NCBI GenBank assembly: GCA_049522565.1
Contig: JBEKNT010000266.1
Span: 1-9,524 of the forward strand
Reading direction: 5' to 3'
Length of the DNA: 9,524 nt
Source: JASHVB01 sp049522565
GTDB taxonomy: Bacteria > Pseudomonadota > Alphaproteobacteria > Acetobacterales > Acetobacteraceae
In this document: one piece after another, positions 7,169 through 9,524 of the stretch
Numbering within the stretch: the stretch's first letter is position 1
Layout: each line of letters begins with the position of its first letter
Translations under genes and position numbers: made by a program
Notes under the pieces: generated by a model
Told to the model about the DNA's origin: nothing
Database searches by the model: none
Seen by the model: only the letters and a program-made list of their open reading frames with translations

Positions 7169-7798
7169 ATGGCGATCGTCATCACGGTGGCGCAGCAGAA
7201 GGGCGGCACCGGCAAGACCACGCTCGCGGCCAACCTCGCCGCGGCGCTGGCGCCGTCAAGCCGCGTCGCCTTGCTCGACATCGATCCGCAAAAGAGCCTG
7301 ACGCGCTGGCACGCCATCCGCGCCGCGCGCGATGCCGAAGCACGCCCGCTTACCTTCTCCGACGTTTCCGGCTGGCGGCTCGCCGCGGAGCTGGACCGGT
7401 TGAAGCGCACCCATGACGTCGTGCTGATCGATTCGCCGCCGCAGATCGACACCGACGCCCGCCTGGCGATCCGCGGCGCCGACCTCGTGCTGATCCCGGT
7501 GCAGCCCAGCCCGCCCGACGTGTGGGCGGCCGAAGGCACGCTGGCGCTCGCCGCCGCCGAACGTCGCAACGCCCGCGTGGTGCTGAACCGCGTGCCGTCC
7601 GCGTCGCGCCTCGGCGAGGCGGTGAAGGCCGACCTCACCATCCGCAACCTGCCGCTGTTGCGCGTGGCGATCGGCAACCGTACCGGTTTCGCCACCGCCT
7701 TCGCCGCCGGCCTCGGCGTCACCGAGGCGGCGCCTCGCTCCAGCGCCGCAGCCGAACTGCGCGCCTTGCTCGACGAACTCAGGGAGATCACCGAATGA
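7169..7798 (+). CDS. Orphan ParA/MinD-family ATPase
   Basis: A 209-residue protein of the deviant Walker P-loop family, ATPases that dimerise on ATP and position DNA or protein cargo in the cell. Seen: deviant Walker A KGGTGKTT at residues 11-18 with signature Lys11 and catalytic Lys16; the A' segment LLDIDPQKS at 35-43 (Asp37, Asp39); Walker B VVLIDSPPQ with Asp88; and an IPVQPSPPD segment at about 110-118. The length is short and lacks the N-terminal helix-turn-helix of long plasmid ParA proteins, fitting the small chromosomal or VirC1/ParC-like branch. The ATG at 7169 has AGGGAG at 7155-7160, about 8 nt upstream. No parB or centromere-like repeats are nearby. The stop overlaps the next start (ATGA), so it is probably translated together with the CopD-like gene. 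Confidence 0.9.
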   Translation: MAIVITVAQQKGGTGKTTLAANLAAALAPSSRVALLDIDPQKSLTRWHAIRAARDAEARPLTFSDVSGWRLAAELDRLKRTHDVVLIDSPPQIDTDARLAIRGADLVLIPVQPSPPDVWAAEGTLALAAAERRNARVVLNRVPSASRLGEAVKADLTIRNLPLLRVAIGNRTGFATAFAAGLGVTEAAPRSSAAAELRALLDELREITE

Positions 7799-8244
7799 GC
7801 CTTTGGTCCTGGCTGCTTGCGCTGCACATTCTCTGCGCCGTGCTCTGGGTCGGCGGCATGTTCTTCGCCTATGTCGTGCTGCGGCCGAGCCTGTCGGTGC
7901 TGGAGCCGCCCCAGCGCCTGCTGCTGCACACCCAGATCTTTCGCCGCTTCTTCCTGGTGGTGTGGCACGTGATGCCGCTGCTGCTGCTCTCCGGCTTCGC
8001 CATCCTGTTCGGCTTCTATGGCGGGATGGCGGGCGTGAGCTGGAACGTGCACGCGATGATGGGGCTCGGCGTGCTGATGGCGATCATCTTCCTGGCGCTG
8101 GTATTCGGGCCCTATGCGCGGTTTCGCCGCACCACCGATCGCGCGCGCATGGTGGCCAACATCGACACCATCCGCAAGCTGATCGGGATCAACCTGATCC
8201 TCGGGCTGATCACCGTGGTGATTGCGGCGGTGGGTCGCTTTTAA
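7795..8244 (+). CDS. CopD-like four-helix inner-membrane protein
   Basis: A 149-residue hydrophobic protein with four predicted membrane helices at about 4-28, 52-75, 84-107 and 128-147. The first helix carries LHILCAVLWVGGMFF, close to the LH-x(6)-WVGG signature of CopD-family membrane proteins. Histidines 11, 58 and 86 lie in or near the helices and could bind metal or haem, as proposed for CopD and HemJ-like proteins; that is inference. The start is chosen at 7795 because its ATGA overlaps the ParA stop and gives a clean N-terminus, although the frame is open further upstream. Its 3' end overlaps the opposite-strand SGNH-like gene by 35 nt. There is no copC or other copper gene, so a copper role is not supported. 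Confidence 0.87.
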   Translation: MSLWSWLLALHILCAVLWVGGMFFAYVVLRPSLSVLEPPQRLLLHTQIFRRFFLVVWHVMPLLLLSGFAILFGFYGGMAGVSWNVHAMMGLGVLMAIIFLALVFGPYARFRRTTDRARMVANIDTIRKLIGINLILGLITVVIAAVGRF

Positions 8245-9397
8245 GCAGTTCGGCCGGTCCGATCGCGTCGATGCAGAGCCAGATCATGGCGGCGAGGGCG
8301 TCATAGGTTGCGCGCGAGTCGAGATGGTGCTCGGCGCCGTTGGCTTCCGGGATGACATAGCGCGGATCGACCAGACCGTCGGCGCCGAGGAACGGCGTGA
8401 AGCCGTCGACGAACCGGAAGCCGTGCCGCCGGCATGCCGTCCGCAGCCCGGCATTGTAATAGGCGTGCATCGCGGTGCGTTGCCGCAGGTCGGCGATGTC
8501 GAGTTCACGGATGGCGGCGGACAGCTCGGCGGGCGGGATGGACTCGCGTTGCGCGATATCGTCATTCACGTAGCCCCCATGCCAGGCCGCATCGGACAGT
8601 GCGGGCGGAAATACCGCGACGAGGAAGACGCACAACCGCTTCCGCGGCACGAACAATTCGGTAACGAATGCGATGTAGCGTTCCAGAGTCGCGTCGCAGA
8701 ACGCCCGGTAGTCGTCGAGGTCCAGGGCCCGTTGGCCATCCATCGCGCGGCGGAAATGATAGACGAACTCGATGTCGACCTGGCCGAATTGCAGGAAGAA
8801 CGGCATCTCGTCGGAGCCGGGCAAGGTCTCGATGATCCGCACCGCCTGGCGTAAATGGCCGCCGTAGCCGGACCGCGATGCGGGATTGGCGAGCCCCCTG
8901 GCTGAGCCGGCCGTGCACAGCAGATGGATCGGCAGCAGCCACGTGTCGTCGCGTGCCCCGGTCAGGTGGTACTGGTTCGAGTGGCTGTCGCCGGCGATGA
9001 AATAGGGGCGCGCACCGTCACCGGCCAAGGCGCGGATGACCGGCCATCGCTTGGCGATCGCCGGGCCGTAGGGGTGCGCGACGTCGTCGAACAAATGCTG
9101 ACTCAGGCAGGTCAACAGCTTCGCCTTGAAGCCGGTATTGCGCAGCTTCAGCCGTGCCAGCGCGACCAGCGCCCGACGGTCCAGCGTCAGCGGAGCATCC
9201 CGCCGTTCATCCAGGCCGTGACGCAGGAAATGCCCGAGGGCCTGCGTCGCGTTCCAATGCAACGGCGCCAGGTCTCCGTAGGCATCGCGATAGGCTTCGG
9301 CGGAAAAGCCTGTGGCCAGCAGCAGGGAAATGAAGTCTGCCGCCGGCACCGGAGCGCATTCGGAAGCGAAAGCGGAAGGGTCGATGGTGGCGGTCAT
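8210..9397 (-). CDS. SGNH/GDSL-like hydrolase-family protein, possibly glycan-related
   Basis: A 395-residue protein from the ATG at 9395-9397, with GGGA about 8 nt upstream on the minus strand; an ATG at 9410-9412 would add five residues. Residues about 22-70 resemble a short helical module (FSAEAYRDAYGDL...GHFLRHGLDERRD) similar to the YLxxYPDV-type segments found beside glycosyltransferases and sulfotransferases in alphaproteobacteria. The main domain has YFIAGDSHSNQY with candidate nucleophile Ser138, then FFLQFGQVDIE (205-210 region), and a C-terminal GAEHHLD (354-360) where the SGNH catalytic His is expected. The usual D-x-x-H spacing is not obvious, so activity is uncertain. There is no signal peptide. 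Deacylation or acylation of a surface polysaccharide is a guess from similar architectures. It overlaps the CopD-like gene tail-to-tail. Confidence 0.7.
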   Translation of the reverse strand: MTATIDPSAFASECAPVPAADFISLLLATGFSAEAYRDAYGDLAPLHWNATQALGHFLRHGLDERRDAPLTLDRRALVALARLKLRNTGFKAKLLTCLSQHLFDDVAHPYGPAIAKRWPVIRALAGDGARPYFIAGDSHSNQYHLTGARDDTWLLPIHLLCTAGSARGLANPASRSGYGGHLRQAVRIIETLPGSDEMPFFLQFGQVDIEFVYHFRRAMDGQRALDLDDYRAFCDATLERYIAFVTELFVPRKRLCVFLVAVFPPALSDAAWHGGYVNDDIAQRESIPPAELSAAIRELDIADLRQRTAMHAYYNAGLRTACRRHGFRFVDGFTPFLGADGLVDPRYVIPEANGAEHHLDSRATYDALAAMIWLCIDAIGPAELLKSDPPPQSPR

Positions 9398-9456
9398 GGC
9401 AGGTCCCGGCATGCTGCCGCGGGCTGGGCCGTGCTGCAATGGCGCCAATGTGTGAA

Positions 9457-9486
9457 GCGGCGGAATGCGCTGCGCATTTCCGCCGC
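9457..9486. other. Strong hairpin upstream of the SGNH-like gene
   Basis: Bases 9457-9469 and 9473-9486 form a 13-bp stem with one bulged T and a CTG loop. It sits 60-90 nt upstream of the minus-strand start at 9397, so it lies either in the leader of that gene or at the end of a gene beyond the right edge. No T-tract follows on either strand. The rest of 9398-9524 shows no supportable gene. Confidence 0.5.
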
Positions 9487-9524
9487 GACTGTGTCGCTGC
9501 ACCCCGTGTCATCGCGAGGCGCCC

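Noticed and set aside
7169..7798. ParA-like gene as evidence of a plasmid partition locus
   Set aside because: There is no parB, no centromere-like iterons, no replication gene, and the protein is of the short type often found alone on chromosomes.
7138..8052. Minus-strand open frame of 304 codons opposite the ParA and CopD genes
   Set aside because: Its Ser/Arg/Ala-rich product has no motif, whereas the opposite strand encodes an intact Walker ATPase and membrane protein.
9398..9502. Extension of the SGNH-like protein to the ATG at 9502
   Set aside because: The extra 35 residues are Arg/Gly/Pro-rich, include the hairpin at 9457-9486 and have no ribosome binding site.

Overview
The window is GC-rich with alphaproteobacterial-type genes. 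A ParA-like ATPase paired with a small CopD-type membrane protein, a family III CoA-transferase and a cache-type hybrid histidine kinase would fit Acetobacteraceae or a related Rhodospirillales lineage, but this placement is inference from gene content and composition only. There are seven protein genes. No tRNA, rRNA, CRISPR array or transposase gene is visible.

Layout. (1) Bases 1-978 (+): the C-terminal part of a nicotinate phosphoribosyltransferase, cut by the left edge. (2) 980-3576: a hybrid histidine kinase (1138-3471, +) bracketed by two same-orientation copies of a roughly 150-bp palindromic repeat. The left copy supplies the kinase ribosome binding site inside a hairpin. The right copy supplies the last 16 codons and stop, and also fills the gap to the convergent CoA-transferase. 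(3) 3584-4780 (-): a complete CaiB/BaiF (family III) CoA-transferase with its catalytic Asp169. (4) 4781-5031: a divergent intergenic region with a perfect 18-bp palindrome. (5) 5032-7050 (+): a 672-residue protein with an unrecognised N-terminal domain and seven blade-like repeats, probably a seven-bladed lectin-type beta-propeller. (6) 7169-8244 (+): a two-gene unit, an orphan ParA-family ATPase overlapping by 4 nt a four-helix CopD-like membrane protein. (7) 8210-9397 (-): an SGNH/GDSL-like protein with a short N-terminal helical module, overlapping the CopD gene tail-to-tail by 35 nt. A strong hairpin lies upstream of it at 9457-9486.

Most genes look like unrelated chromosomal neighbours: NAD salvage, signalling, CoA-thioester metabolism, a possible carbohydrate-binding protein, an ATPase/membrane pair and a possible glycan-modifying enzyme. 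The least ordinary features are the repeat pair that forms both ends of the kinase gene and the architecture of the propeller protein. I see no convincing defence system or mobile-element cargo.
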